DNA of 64,000 nt from Brucella sp. 21LCYQ03 (GTDB taxonomy: Bacteria; Pseudomonadota; Alphaproteobacteria; Rhizobiales; Rhizobiaceae). A model generated the notes under the pieces. That model was not told the DNA's origin. It ran no database searches and saw only the letters and a program-made list of their open reading frames with translations. Shown piece by piece: positions 1-8,821 of the stretch. Numbering within the stretch: the stretch's first letter is position 1; every line of letters starts with the position of its first letter. Location: assembly GCF_023554105.1 (NCBI RefSeq), contig NZ_JAMJWE010000008.1, forward strand, positions 124,001 through 188,000, read 5' to 3'. Both the position numbers and the translations under genes were made by a program.

Positions 1-1180
1 GCAGGCTGTCAATGTGGCGAAGATATGTGCCGTCGGTTAGCAGTGAATGCACGATTTGTGCCGAGACAGTATTGCCTGCAAATGTGCTTGCAAGCTTGAG
101 ATCGGTTAATCCATCGATCCAGTCGCAGCGACCGGCAATATAGCCAACGCGGGCCGCAGCCGAGAGCGTCTTTGAAAAACTGCCCATGTGCAAAACGCGA
201 TCAAAGCCGTCGAGTTCGGCAAGAAGCGGCGTTGGCGATGGATGAAAGTCGCCAAAAATATTATCTTCGACAAGCGTGATGTTATGGATTTCCGCAAGCT
301 TTAGCAAACGGTGGGCAATCGCAGGGGTCATGGTGCCACCGGTGGGATTATGCAGCCCCGCATTGGAAATATAGAGCTTCGGCGCGTGCTCCTCAGCAGC
401 CTTTGCAAAGGCCTCCAGATCGGGGCCACTATGCGTATAAGGGATACCAATGAGCTTTACGCGATGTGAGAGAAGGGCGGCCTGAAAATTAAAATAGCAG
501 GGATCATCGACAAGTACCGTATCGCCTGGCTGCAACAGAAAGCGGAAGATGAGATCAATTGCGTGGGTGCCTGAATCGGTCAGCAAGATATCGCCGCCGG
601 ACATATCTATGCCTTGTTCAGACAGTTTGCGCGCCAGATGGTTACGCAAAGGGCGGTAGCCGAGTGGTTCGCCGTAGGTGGTGAGATTGCTGTTCTCATC
701 GCGGGCGATTGCGCGCATGGCACGACGAATGCCTTCAAGCGGCAGCCATTCATCGGGTAGCCAGCCACAACCGGGCTTATAAGTTTCGCTATCAGCTTCT
801 AGGGATTGGCGCATGACCCAGAAAGGATCAATCTGTCGGTCTTTGTGGGGCGTGGTTGCAGCAACGGTAAATGGCTGGCGTCCGCGCTCAGACACATAAA
901 AACCTGCACCCCGTCGTGACTGTATAACGCCTTCCGCTACCAGCCGGTCATAGGCTTCAACCACAGTGGATTTCGAGACATTCATGGTTTCGGCCAGACG
1001 GCGGATCGATGGCAGACGTGCACCGGGCGCTAGGCTCATGGCAGCAATGCGGTCACGAATAATCGTCATGACCTTGTCAACGAGCGAGATTTTTTCAGCA
1101 GTTGTCTTCTCTTCGCTGTTGCCACCGAGATAAGCGGCTTCAACTGCTTCAAGACTGCGCAACAGGCCCGTTGAAATCAT
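1..1180 (-). CDS. MocR/PdxR-type GntR regulator with aminotransferase domain (3' end outside window)
   Basis: The visible 393 residues hold a GntR winged helix-turn-helix (about residues 31-98, with LPSIRRLAETMNVSKST) followed by a fold-I aminotransferase domain. The likely PLP lysine is K337 in SFSK. MocR proteins are transcription factors that sense an amine or amino acid through bound PLP. I chose ATG 1180, which has GAAGG nine bases upstream; an in-frame ATG at 1189 sits directly on that ribosome site. The gene diverges from an EamA transporter, a common pairing that suggests it controls the transporter. The C-terminus is cut by the window edge. The effector is unknown. Confidence 0.9.
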   Translation of the reverse strand, partial: MISTGLLRSLEAVEAAYLGGNSEEKTTAEKISLVDKVMTIIRDRIAAMSLAPGARLPSIRRLAETMNVSKSTVVEAYDRLVAEGVIQSRRGAGFYVSERGRQPFTVAATTPHKDRQIDPFWVMRQSLEADSETYKPGCGWLPDEWLPLEGIRRAMRAIARDENSNLTTYGEPLGYRPLRNHLARKLSEQGIDMSGGDILLTDSGTHAIDLIFRFLLQPGDTVLVDDPCYFNFQAALLSHRVKLIGIPYTHSGPDLEAFAKAAEEHAPKLYISNAGLHNPTGGTMTPAIAHRLLKLAEIHNITLVEDNIFGDFHPSPTPLLAELDGFDRVLHMGSFSKTLSAAARVGYIAGRCDWIDGLTDLKLASTFAGNTVSAQIVHSLLTDGTYLRHIDSL

Positions 1181-1200
1181 CTGTACCATCCTTCGTATCA

Positions 1201-1231
1201 GTACAGTTTAGCAAAATTGTACGGAAACTGT
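1201..1231. promoter_or_regulatory. Candidate operator between the MocR gene and the EamA gene
   Basis: ACAGTTT (1203-1209) is repeated inverted as AAACTGT (1225-1231), and GTAC occurs at both 1201 and 1220. The site lies in the 126-base divergent gap, where a MocR regulator would be expected to bind. The inverted repeat is seen directly; the binding role is inference. Confidence 0.35.
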
Positions 1232-1306
1232 CTCTGCTTATTTTGCCGAATTCACGACACTTTGCCAGAATCATCTACATGAAACTGCAACAGATCGAAA
1301 AGACAT

Positions 1307-2164
1307 ATGAACAAGACTGCGGGTTGGATTAACGGATTTATTGGGGTTCTTATTTTCAGTGGGTCACTGACAGCCACGCGTTTGGCGGTCATCGATATTG
1401 ATCCGACCTTTGTAACCATGGCGCGAGCGTCTATTGCAGGACTCTTGGGGCTCGCGCTACTGCTTGTTTTCCGCGCGCCATTTCCAAGCCGAAATGACGT
1501 TGTTTCGTTGATTGTTGTGGCGCTTGGTGTGGTGGTTGGATTTCCATTGCTGACAGGCATCGCGCTGCAACATATGACCTCGGCCCATGCAATTGTGTTT
1601 ATCGGCCTGCTGCCTTTGGCTACAGCTGTGTTTGCTGTACTGCGCGGCGGTGAAAATCCACGTCCACTGTTCTGGCTGTTCTCTGTTGTGGGTAGTGCTA
1701 TTGTCGCGTCTTATGCTTACGGGCAGGGCAGTCAGTCAACATTACTGGGCGACGTGCTGATGCTGGGCGCAATCATTGTCTGCGGGCTGGGTTATGCGGA
1801 AGGGGCAAGCCTCTCGCGCCGGCTGGGCGGCTGGCAGGTAATTTGCTGGGCGCTGGTTTTCTCGCTGCCGGTTATGCTGCCGTTGAGCATTCTGACACGT
1901 CCTGAAACATGGTCCGGCATCGGCGTCATGGCATGGGGCGGACTTGCCTATGTGACGCTGTTTTCGATGCTGATCGGCTTTTTCTTCTGGTATCGCGGTC
2001 TTGCGCAAGGCAGTGCGGCAGCCGTCGGGCAATTGCAATTGTTACAGCCATTCTTCGGCCTGATGCTGGCTGCATCCATTGCGGGTGAACCGGTCAGCAT
2101 GGGCATGGTGTTGACCGCTGGCGTGGTGGTGCTTTGTGTGGCTGGAGCCAAACGGTTTGCTTAG
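1307..2164 (+). CDS. EamA/DMT-family membrane transporter
   Basis: This 285-residue protein is almost entirely hydrophobic. Its two internally similar halves fit the 10-helix drug/metabolite transporter fold, for example AWGGLAYVTLFSMLIGFFFW in the second EamA repeat. Such proteins export amino acids or metabolites across the inner membrane. ATG 1307 follows a weak purine-rich stretch. It is divergent from the MocR gene, which probably regulates it, perhaps in response to the exported compound. The substrate cannot be read from the sequence. Confidence 0.88.
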   Translation: MNKTAGWINGFIGVLIFSGSLTATRLAVIDIDPTFVTMARASIAGLLGLALLLVFRAPFPSRNDVVSLIVVALGVVVGFPLLTGIALQHMTSAHAIVFIGLLPLATAVFAVLRGGENPRPLFWLFSVVGSAIVASYAYGQGSQSTLLGDVLMLGAIIVCGLGYAEGASLSRRLGGWQVICWALVFSLPVMLPLSILTRPETWSGIGVMAWGGLAYVTLFSMLIGFFFWYRGLAQGSAAAVGQLQLLQPFFGLMLAASIAGEPVSMGMVLTAGVVVLCVAGAKRFA

Positions 2165-2214
2165 ACAAGCTTGTAGCCCAAAAGTGGGAACCGGTTTTGG
2201 GATAACGACAAGCG
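2164..2214. repeat. Mosaic intergenic palindrome, CCGGTTTTGGG type
   Basis: It starts on the stop codon of the EamA gene and carries CCCAAAAGTGGGAACC next to GGTTTTGGG. The same core, as GAAAACCG(G/C)TTC.CACTTTT, recurs at 10474, 26785, 26899, 35752 and 54093. It resembles the RIME-type elements known from rhizobia. Role unknown. Confidence 0.6.
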
Positions 2215-2874
2215 TTATAAAAATGCCCACACAGTCGTGCGTTTGACTTCGGCATCCTCAAGCGCACGCGTGACAGGAACCGTATAAACGGCGAGCTGCT
2301 CAAGCCGGTCTTTGGGCAGATAGGAACGGCCCGGATCTCCGACAATGATGTGGGCACCGCGAGCAGCAAGCTTTGCAAACCACGGGATCAGACGATCTGC
2401 GAGCGGCTTTTCGTAGAACACATCGCCTGCAAGCACGACTTCCCACCCATGATCCTGATCGATCAGATCGGTGAGTGTCGGGGTGATGGTAACACTGTTT
2501 GCGGCCGCGTTGATTTCGATAGCTGGCAGCGCAAATGGATCAATATCGGAAGCGGTAACGCTGTTCGCTCCGGACTTCATGGCTGCAATTGCAACCAGAC
2601 CTGAGCCAGAAGCGAAATCCAGTACAGTTTTGCCGAAGACCGTTTCCGGGTGATCGAGAATATAGCGTGCTACGCCCTGACCGCCAGCCCAGGCAAAGGC
2701 CCAGAAGGGGGGCGGCAGGCCGATGGTTGCCAGTTCTTCCTCGGTCCTATGCCAGAGGTCGTGTGCTTCATCGGCCAGATGGAGATTTATCTCCGGCACA
2801 TGCGGCGGCGCTTGCAGGCCAGTATTGGCCAGTATGAAATCACGCGTCGCTTTATGTGCCGGATCAAGCATCAA
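2215..2874 (-). CDS. METTL20-type protein-lysine methyltransferase (probable EtfB/ribosomal L7/L12 target)
   Basis: This 219-residue class I SAM-dependent methyltransferase has motif I LDFASGSG (residues 86-92) and DVFYE (151-155), the signature seen in METTL20/ETFBKMT proteins. A homologue in Agrobacterium is reported to methylate ETF beta and ribosomal protein L7/L12. The likely substrate gene etfB lies at 38020 in this window, and its recognition loop keeps the Lys-rich target motif. The start overlaps the EVE gene stop by four bases (ATGA), so the two are co-translated. Substrate choice is inference from family and motif. Confidence 0.75.
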   Translation of the reverse strand: MMLDPAHKATRDFILANTGLQAPPHVPEINLHLADEAHDLWHRTEEELATIGLPPPFWAFAWAGGQGVARYILDHPETVFGKTVLDFASGSGLVAIAAMKSGANSVTASDIDPFALPAIEINAAANSVTITPTLTDLIDQDHGWEVVLAGDVFYEKPLADRLIPWFAKLAARGAHIIVGDPGRSYLPKDRLEQLAVYTVPVTRALEDAEVKRTTVWAFL

Positions 2875-3299
2875 ATATCTTTAGCGTCCAGTCCGCCCAT
2901 GCGGCAGACTTCAATCCATTCATCTTCCGTCACCGGCTGTACCGAAAGACGCATGGATGTGACGAGCGCCATCTGTTCGAGCTTCGGATTGGCTTTCACA
3001 TCTTTCAGCGTCACCGGCTTTGGCACATCGCGCACAGCCTTAATATCCACGCAATCCCAGCGCGGATCGTCGGTGGTGCTGTCAGGGTGGGAAAGCGCGC
3101 AGACCTCGACAATGCCCACGACTTCCAGACCTTCGTTGGAATGGTAGAAAAAGCCTTTGTCGCCGATCTTCATGGCGCGCATGTTGTTGCGTGCCAGATA
3201 GTTGCGCACGCCGTCCCACTGTTCGCCTTGTTCGCCACGGGCTTTCTGCATTTCCCATGACCATTTGAATGGTTCAGACTTGAACAGCCAGTAAGCCAT
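2871..3299 (-). CDS. EVE domain-containing protein
   Basis: The 142-residue protein opens with MAYWLFKSEP and consists of one EVE domain of the Thyn1 type. Related domains (EVE and YTH) bind modified bases in DNA or RNA, so a nucleic-acid-sensing role is plausible but not proven. It sits in a minus-strand run with YciI upstream (9-base gap) and the lysine methyltransferase downstream (4-base overlap). Its length is normal for the family. Confidence 0.9.
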   Translation of the reverse strand: MAYWLFKSEPFKWSWEMQKARGEQGEQWDGVRNYLARNNMRAMKIGDKGFFYHSNEGLEVVGIVEVCALSHPDSTTDDPRWDCVDIKAVRDVPKPVTLKDVKANPKLEQMALVTSMRLSVQPVTEDEWIEVCRMGGLDAKDI

Positions 3300-3308
3300 G
3301 ACCCGTCC

Positions 3309-3599
3309 TTATGCGTTTGCTGGATTGTTAATGGCCCAGTTCCATGGGCGCACGGTCACATCAGCAAAAAGGCCAGCCAGTGCGTAAGGATCATTCGCGC
3401 CGATCTTTTCGGCTGCTGCCTTGTCGGCTGCTTCAACCACGACGAGGCTACCATTTGGCTTGCCATCTTCACCAACGAAAGGGCCTGCGAATTTCAGAAC
3501 ATCACCAAGGCCTTTAAGATAGTCGAGATGGGCTGGGCGCGTATCAAGGCGTACCTGCAGGTGGTCGGGCTTGTCGTTGCACAGAAGAGCAAAAAGCAT
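3309..3599 (-). CDS. YciI-like protein
   Basis: A 96-residue alpha-beta protein of the YciI/YCII family (ferredoxin-like fold). It shows the typical N-terminal strand MLFALLCNDKP, the middle stretch YLKGLGDVLKFAGPF, and NDPYALAGLF near the C-terminus. The biochemical function of this subgroup is not settled. It lies two bases downstream of gpsA, so it is almost certainly in the tsaD-gpsA transcription unit. Confidence 0.9.
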   Translation of the reverse strand: MLFALLCNDKPDHLQVRLDTRPAHLDYLKGLGDVLKFAGPFVGEDGKPNGSLVVVEAADKAAAEKIGANDPYALAGLFADVTVRPWNWAINNPANA

Positions 3600-3601
3600 G
3601 T

Positions 3602-4588
3602 TTAATCCTCGGTCTTGAGTGGTCGGTTTAAAAGCGCGGTAACGGCTTCATCAATCGTGATATTTCCGGCAAGAAGCGCTGCAACTGCCGTGATAATTGG
3701 TGCAGGCACGTCATGTTGTCTGCAAAGTTCAGCTGCGATAGGGGCGGTTGCTACACCTTCAGCCAGCGGGCGGTTGGTGAGATCTTCGCTTCTGCCCAAT
3801 GCCAGCCCATAGGAATAATTGCGCGACTGCGATGACGAGCATGTCAGCATCAGATCGCCAAGTCCCGAAAGACCCATAATGGTTTCTGGTTTTGCGCCCA
3901 TGGCCTGCGCTACGCGGCGCAGTTCGGCAAAGCCGCGTGTGACAAGGGCTGCTTGCGCGCTGGCACCATAGCCGCGCCCGATGGCAGCACCGGCTGCAAG
4001 CGCCAACACGTTTTTCAATGCGCCGCCGATTTCAACGCCTTTGAGATCGGTGGTCGAATAGCAGCGGAAGGCTGGCCCTGAGAGCATCGCTGCCAGTTGA
4101 TCGGCAATGGCTGCATCTTCGCAGGCGATTGTGACTGCCGTTGGCAGACCACGTGCAACGTCGGTTGCGAAACTCGGGCCGGAGAGTGCGCCGATTGTGT
4201 GGTTAGGCAAAACTTCCGCCACCACTTCCGACATCAGCCGTCCGGTTTCGCGCTCAATGCCCTTGGCGCATAAAATGACGGGTGCGGATTGTGGAATAAG
4301 CGCGCTTAGTTCCAGCAGTCCTTTGCGCATTGCCTGCGCCGGAATAACGACAAGAACAGCGTTGGCATTTTCAAGAACGGCTTTGGCGTCTGTGCTGGCG
4401 CGAATGCCTGCAGGCAATTCGATCTCGCCGAGATAGGTCGGATTGCGGCGCTGTTCGTTGATGTGCGCGACGGTTTGCGCATCGCGTGCATAAAGCCATG
4501 CGTCGTGACCGCTGCTGGCTGCCATGGCGGCAAGTGCAGTTCCCCATGCACCGCCACCCAGAACAGCAATTTTAGCGCGCTCACTCAT
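3602..4588 (-). CDS. gpsA: Glycerol-3-phosphate dehydrogenase [NAD(P)+]
   Basis: The 328-residue product reduces dihydroxyacetone phosphate to sn-glycerol 3-phosphate for phospholipid synthesis in the cytoplasm. The N-terminal Rossmann motif [10 protein letters not shown] (about 11-20), the [13 protein letters not shown] stretch and the [16 protein letters not shown] substrate-domain motif are all present. Its ATG overlaps the tsaD stop by four bases. The tsaD-gpsA pairing is common in Rhizobiales. Confidence 0.97.
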   Translation of the reverse strand: MSERAKIAVLGGGAWGTALAAMAASSGHDAWLYARDAQTVAHINEQRRNPTYLGEIELPAGIRASTDAKAVLENANAVLVVIPAQAMRKGLLELSALIPQSAPVILCAKGIERETGRLMSEVVAEVLPNHTIGALSGPSFATDVARGLPTAVTIACEDAAIADQLAAMLSGPAFRCYSTTDLKGVEIGGALKNVLALAAGAAIGRGYGASAQAALVTRGFAELRRVAQAMGAKPETIMGLSGLGDLMLTCSSSQSRNYSYGLALGRSEDLTNRPLAEGVATAPIAAELCRQHDVPAPIITAVAALLAGNITIDEAVTALLNRPLKTED

Positions 4589-5664
4589 GCCTTTGCTCCG
4601 CGACGTCCGGTGCCGAACATGGGTGCCGATTTTTCATCAAGCGGCCAGCGCGAGCGCGGCGCGAGATTGAGCGAATCAGGGCCTTTGGTTGCAGCTCGCT
4701 CGGCACCCGCCCAGGCAATCATTGCTGCATTATCGGTGCAGAGATTGAGCGGTGGTGCGATGAAGCTGAAACCATGCTTTTCGCAAAGCTTTTCCAGCGA
4801 CGCGCGCAAGGTCTTGTTCGCCGCAACACCACCCGCGACTATGAGCGATGGTGTAGCGCAATCCGGGAACTCTTGCTTGAACCGCTCCAGCGAGCGCTTC
4901 ACACGATCTGACAAAGTGTCGGCAACCGCATCCTGAAACGATGCGCAAATGTCGACTACATCCTGATCAGAAAGAGGGCTGAGTTCTGTTGCAGTCTGGC
5001 GCACGGCCGTCTTGAGGCCTGAGAAGGAGAAGTCAAGCCGGGCTTCCCCCTTGAGTGGGCGCGGCAGCGGGAAACGTTTCGGGTCACCCTGCAATGCCAT
5101 GCGCTCAACAGCCGGACCGCCCGGATAAGGCAGGCCCATCAGCTTGGCAGTCTTGTCGAAAGCTTCGCCCAGCGCATCGTCGATTGTCGTGCCAAGGCGT
5201 TCATAATCGCCAAGACCACGCACAAGAACCATCTGCGTGTGACCGCCTGAAACCAGAAGCAACAGATAAGGAAACGGGAGGTTGTCGGTTAGGCGTGCTG
5301 TGAGCGCGTGACCTTCCAGATGATTGACCGCATAAAACGGCTTGTTTGCTGCCATGGCCATCGCCTTGGCAGTCATCAGCCCGACGATCAGCCCGCCAAT
5401 AAGACCCGGACCGGCGGTTGCAGCAATTGCGTCCACGTCATTGAGCTTGAGATTGGCGTCTTTCAGCGCACGCTCCACCAGCTGGTCGAGTGCTTCAACA
5501 TGGGCGCGGGCAGCAATTTCCGGCACCACGCCGCCGTAAGGTTCGTGTTCGGCGATCTGGCTGAGCACCACATTGGACAAAATATGCCCTTTGCCGCTAT
5601 CGTCACGTTCGACGATTGCGGCGGCTGTTTCGTCGCAACTTGTTTCTATTCCAAGAACGCGCAT
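4585..5664 (-). CDS. tsaD: tRNA N6-adenosine threonylcarbamoyltransferase
   Basis: TsaD (359 residues) transfers threonylcarbamoyl to A37 of ANN-decoding tRNAs, working with TsaB and TsaE. The start [16 protein letters not shown], the metal-binding pair in [22 protein letters not shown], and [10 protein letters not shown] near the C-terminus are diagnostic of the Kae1/Qri7/TsaD family. It is first in the minus-strand operon and divergent from hemC across a 73-base gap. Confidence 0.97.
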   Translation of the reverse strand: MRVLGIETSCDETAAAIVERDDSGKGHILSNVVLSQIAEHEPYGGVVPEIAARAHVEALDQLVERALKDANLKLNDVDAIAATAGPGLIGGLIVGLMTAKAMAMAANKPFYAVNHLEGHALTARLTDNLPFPYLLLLVSGGHTQMVLVRGLGDYERLGTTIDDALGEAFDKTAKLMGLPYPGGPAVERMALQGDPKRFPLPRPLKGEARLDFSFSGLKTAVRQTATELSPLSDQDVVDICASFQDAVADTLSDRVKRSLERFKQEFPDCATPSLIVAGGVAANKTLRASLEKLCEKHGFSFIAPPLNLCTDNAAMIAWAGAERAATKGPDSLNLAPRSRWPLDEKSAPMFGTGRRGAKA

Positions 5665-5737
5665 TTGCGGTTAGACCCTGCCTGTCTCGTAATCTTACGT
5701 AAATATTTTAGAAACCCGGTATCATGGACGGCGCGAT

Positions 5738-6682
5738 ATGCAAACAGCATCCTTGAAGATTGGCAGCTTGAAGATCGGTACAAGGGGCAGCAAGCTTGCG
5801 CTCGCGCAGGCCTATGAAACCCGTTCCCGTCTGATTGCTGCGCATGGCCTGAGCGAAGATGCGATCGAAATCGTGCCGATGTCCACTGCCGGTGACCGTA
5901 TTCAGGATCGCCCGCTGTCGCAGGTTGGCGGCAAGGGGCTGTTTACCGAAGAGATCGAAGCAGCACTGAAAGATGGCCGCATTGATCTGGCTGTGCATTC
6001 CACCAAGGATATGCCGACTGTTCTGCCGGAAGGTCTTCATCTTTCCGCATTCCTTGAGCGCGAAGATCCTCGCGATGCTTTTGTTGGACGCACCTCGAAG
6101 CGCTTTCTTGATCTGCCGCAGGGTGCCGTGGTCGGTTCATCTTCGTTGCGCCGTCAGGCGATGATCAAGCGCCTGCGTCCCGACCTTCAGGTGGTGATGT
6201 TCCGCGGCAATGTCCAGACGCGCTTGCGCAAGCTCGAAGAGGGCGAAGTGGATGGGACATTTCTCGCCTGTGCCGGTTTGCGGCGGCTTGATCTGGCAGA
6301 TGTAATCACCGATCTGCTTGATCCGTCTGTGTTTCTGCCTGCACCCGGACAGGGTGCAATCGGTATTGAAACCCGTATTGGCGATGAAAAAATCGATGCA
6401 TTGTTAAAGCCGTTGGCGCATCATGACACCCATGTGGCGCTTGCCTGTGAGCGAGCATTTCTGGCGACGCTTGATGGTTCTTGCCGCACGCCGATTGCAG
6501 GTCTTGCGATTGTGAATGGTGACACGATTTCATTCCGTGGCATGATCCTGACACCGGATGGTCGTGAGGCGCATGAAGTGACGGCTGAAGGTTCGGCATC
6601 GGATGCAGCAGAGCTTGGATCAGATGCGGCCAAGCGTGTGCGGGCGGAAGCGGGTGCTGATTTCTTTGAGGGCTGGGAGTAA
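5738..6682 (+). CDS. hemC: Porphobilinogen deaminase (hydroxymethylbilane synthase)
   Basis: HemC (314 residues) joins four porphobilinogens into hydroxymethylbilane. It shows [13 protein letters not shown] near the start, HSTKDMPT, and the cofactor-anchoring cysteine C249 in [11 protein letters not shown], which carries the dipyrromethane primer. The first residues contain a near-perfect tandem repeat (SLKIG twice), so the start region may have drifted by duplication. hemD begins two bases after its stop, as in many alphaproteobacterial haem operons. Confidence 0.97.
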   Translation: MQTASLKIGSLKIGTRGSKLALAQAYETRSRLIAAHGLSEDAIEIVPMSTAGDRIQDRPLSQVGGKGLFTEEIEAALKDGRIDLAVHSTKDMPTVLPEGLHLSAFLEREDPRDAFVGRTSKRFLDLPQGAVVGSSSLRRQAMIKRLRPDLQVVMFRGNVQTRLRKLEEGEVDGTFLACAGLRRLDLADVITDLLDPSVFLPAPGQGAIGIETRIGDEKIDALLKPLAHHDTHVALACERAFLATLDGSCRTPIAGLAIVNGDTISFRGMILTPDGREAHEVTAEGSASDAAELGSDAAKRVRAEAGADFFEGWE

Positions 6683-6684
6683 CA

Positions 6685-7419
6685 TTGGCTGCAGAGCATA
6701 CGACAGGAACGCGCGGCCCTGTTCTGATAACAAGGCCTGAACCATCGACATCAGTGACGGCAGCAAAGCTTGCCGCGCTTGGCTTTTCGCCGGTTTTGCT
6801 GCCTTCAAGTCGTACTGTTGCTCTGGAGTTTTCTCTCGCGAATCAATCCTTTGACGCGCTTGCTGTAACCAGCGCCAATACATTCCGGCATGTGTCGGAT
6901 GAGTTTCTGAAGCCTTATAAAGCATTACCGCTGTTTGCCGTCGGTGAAGGCACAGCGCGCGCTGCGCGTGCTGCGGGCTTTGAGAAGGTTATAGAGGGCG
7001 GCGGCGATGCTGTTCGTCTGGCGTCTTGCATGACAGGGCATCTGCAGGAAGGCGCAAAGATTTTGTATCTCGCGGGGCGGATACGTCAGCCAATCTTTGA
7101 AGAGCGGGTATTGCAGGCGGACCTCAAAATGCAGGTTTGCGATGTTTATGACATTGAGCAGATTGATTACTCTGACGATGAAATCAGAGCACTTTTACCT
7201 AAAAGTCCATTTGTCGCGGTCCTGCTTTATTCGGGCGTTGCGGCTCAGTATTTGGCTCGGATGATGCCGCAGATTGAAGCCGCATTTGGCCCGGATACCC
7301 GCTTTTTGTGTATTTCTGGCCGGGTTGCTGAGCAATTGTCGGAGAGATGGAAAGCGCAGGCGCTCATCGCGGATCATCCTGACGAGCAGGGAATTTTTCG
7401 TTTGTTTTCCAAACTTTGA
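6685..7419 (+). CDS. hemD: Uroporphyrinogen-III synthase
   Basis: HemD (244 residues) cyclises hydroxymethylbilane with inversion of ring D. Family conservation is low, but VLITRPEPS at the start, the TSANTFRHV stretch and FVAVLLYSGVAA fit the two-domain HemD fold, and the position right after hemC supports it. The only suitable start is TTG at 6685, immediately after the hemC stop, which implies translational coupling. An alphaproteobacterial mic60 gene follows. Confidence 0.9.
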   Translation: MAAEHTTGTRGPVLITRPEPSTSVTAAKLAALGFSPVLLPSSRTVALEFSLANQSFDALAVTSANTFRHVSDEFLKPYKALPLFAVGEGTARAARAAGFEKVIEGGGDAVRLASCMTGHLQEGAKILYLAGRIRQPIFEERVLQADLKMQVCDVYDIEQIDYSDDEIRALLPKSPFVAVLLYSGVAAQYLARMMPQIEAAFGPDTRFLCISGRVAEQLSERWKAQALIADHPDEQGIFRLFSKL

Positions 7420-7500
7420 CTCTTTTGAGCGCAACCTTCCTTCATCTCGTGATTTTATCTGATAAGCTTTACAAACATTATTTGCACACCGAGAGGACCC

Positions 7501-8811
7501 ATGGCGAAATCTGGCACTCCGCGGCATTCAAAACCGGCCACTAAGCCCGTGACGATCAATCTTGATCCGTCGGATGTTAAACGCGTTGACGAAGCAGCAA
7601 CGCCAAAGGTGACGCCCGCTGCCGAGCCAGTGGGCGATGCGGCGGTGAAAGCTGAGGCTAAGCCAGAAGAAAAGCCTGCGATTAAACCGGAAGCAAAGAC
7701 AGAAAAGCCGCCCTTTACTGCGGGTGTGAAACCGGAAGCGCCCCGTGCTACCGTGGCTGCTTCAGCGCCTTCACAGAAGTCGGGTTCAGGCGGCTCCCAC
7801 TTGCTGGCGGGTGTTGCAGGTGGTGTGATTGCAGTGGCTGGGCTTTTTGCATTGCAATGGGGCAATGTCGTGCCATCGCCCGGCGCAAGAGTGACCGCTG
7901 AGCAGCTGGCCCATATGGAACAGCAGATTGCAGAATTGCGCTCCAATCCTGCGCCCGCGCCACTTGATGATGCCAGCAAGGCGCAGCTTGCCGGTTTACA
8001 GAAGAATGTTGAGGCGGCTGAAATCAAGGCGGAAGCGGTTGCAGGAACTCTGACGGAAGTTCAGCAGCAGTTTGCGGCGCTGCCAAAATCAGATGCGGCT
8101 CCAGTTGACGTTTCAGCTTTGACCGAGCGCGTCAGTGCGCTTGAAACGCAGTTGAGCGATGCGAAAAATCAGGCGGATCAGGCAGCGGCAGGGGTCTCTG
8201 GCAATAGCGGGGAAATTTCAGGTCTGGAGCAGAAGCTTGTTTCGCTTCAGGACAAGGTGAATGAAGCTTCACGCCAGCCCGATGCATCCGTGCTGATTGC
8301 CGCCAATGCACTTAAGACTGCGATTGATCGCGGTGGTTCCTATAAGGCTGAGCTTGATACTTATGCCTCTGTTGCCCCGCAGGATAATTCTGCTGAAGGG
8401 CTCAGCGCTTTTGCCGATAAGGGTGTTCCGACTATTGCTGATCTGAACGCATGGTTTGGACCTGTCGCTAACAAGATCATCGCCACGGAAAACAAGCTGC
8501 CTGCCGATGCGGGCGTCTGGGATCAGCTGGTTGCGAGTGCTAAGGGCCTTGTCAGTGTGCGTCCTGTTGCGGGTAATGTGAGCGGCACTGGCGCAGGCCC
8601 GACAACGGCCCGCATGGAAGCAGCGCTTCATGCCGGTGATCTTGAACGTGCCATTTCCGAATGGGATCAGCTGACGCCAGATGCGAAGGCTGTTTCAGAA
8701 GAGTTTGCAGGCCAGATGAAGGCGCGTCGTGACGCTGATGCGCTCATCCAGCGCGTTGTCACTGAAAGCATCAAGCCAAAGACCGCAACAGACGCCACGG
8801 CGCCAAACTAA
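7501..8811 (+). CDS. Mitofilin-like membrane protein (alphaproteobacterial Mic60, COG4223)
   Basis: This 436-residue protein has a Pro/Ala/Lys-rich cytoplasmic N-terminus, one transmembrane helix (about 97-117, LLAGVAGGVIAVAGLFAL), a long periplasmic coiled-coil region rich in Ala, Glu and Gln (about 130-270) and a conserved C-terminal domain. That is the architecture of bacterial Mic60, the ancestor of the mitochondrial crista-junction protein. Mic60 genes in alphaproteobacteria characteristically sit between hemD and hemY, as here. Role in membrane shaping is inferred from the family. Confidence 0.85.
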   Translation: MAKSGTPRHSKPATKPVTINLDPSDVKRVDEAATPKVTPAAEPVGDAAVKAEAKPEEKPAIKPEAKTEKPPFTAGVKPEAPRATVAASAPSQKSGSGGSHLLAGVAGGVIAVAGLFALQWGNVVPSPGARVTAEQLAHMEQQIAELRSNPAPAPLDDASKAQLAGLQKNVEAAEIKAEAVAGTLTEVQQQFAALPKSDAAPVDVSALTERVSALETQLSDAKNQADQAAAGVSGNSGEISGLEQKLVSLQDKVNEASRQPDASVLIAANALKTAIDRGGSYKAELDTYASVAPQDNSAEGLSAFADKGVPTIADLNAWFGPVANKIIATENKLPADAGVWDQLVASAKGLVSVRPVAGNVSGTGAGPTTARMEAALHAGDLERAISEWDQLTPDAKAVSEEFAGQMKARRDADALIQRVVTESIKPKTATDATAPN

Positions 8812-8821
8812 GGAGCCGTTC

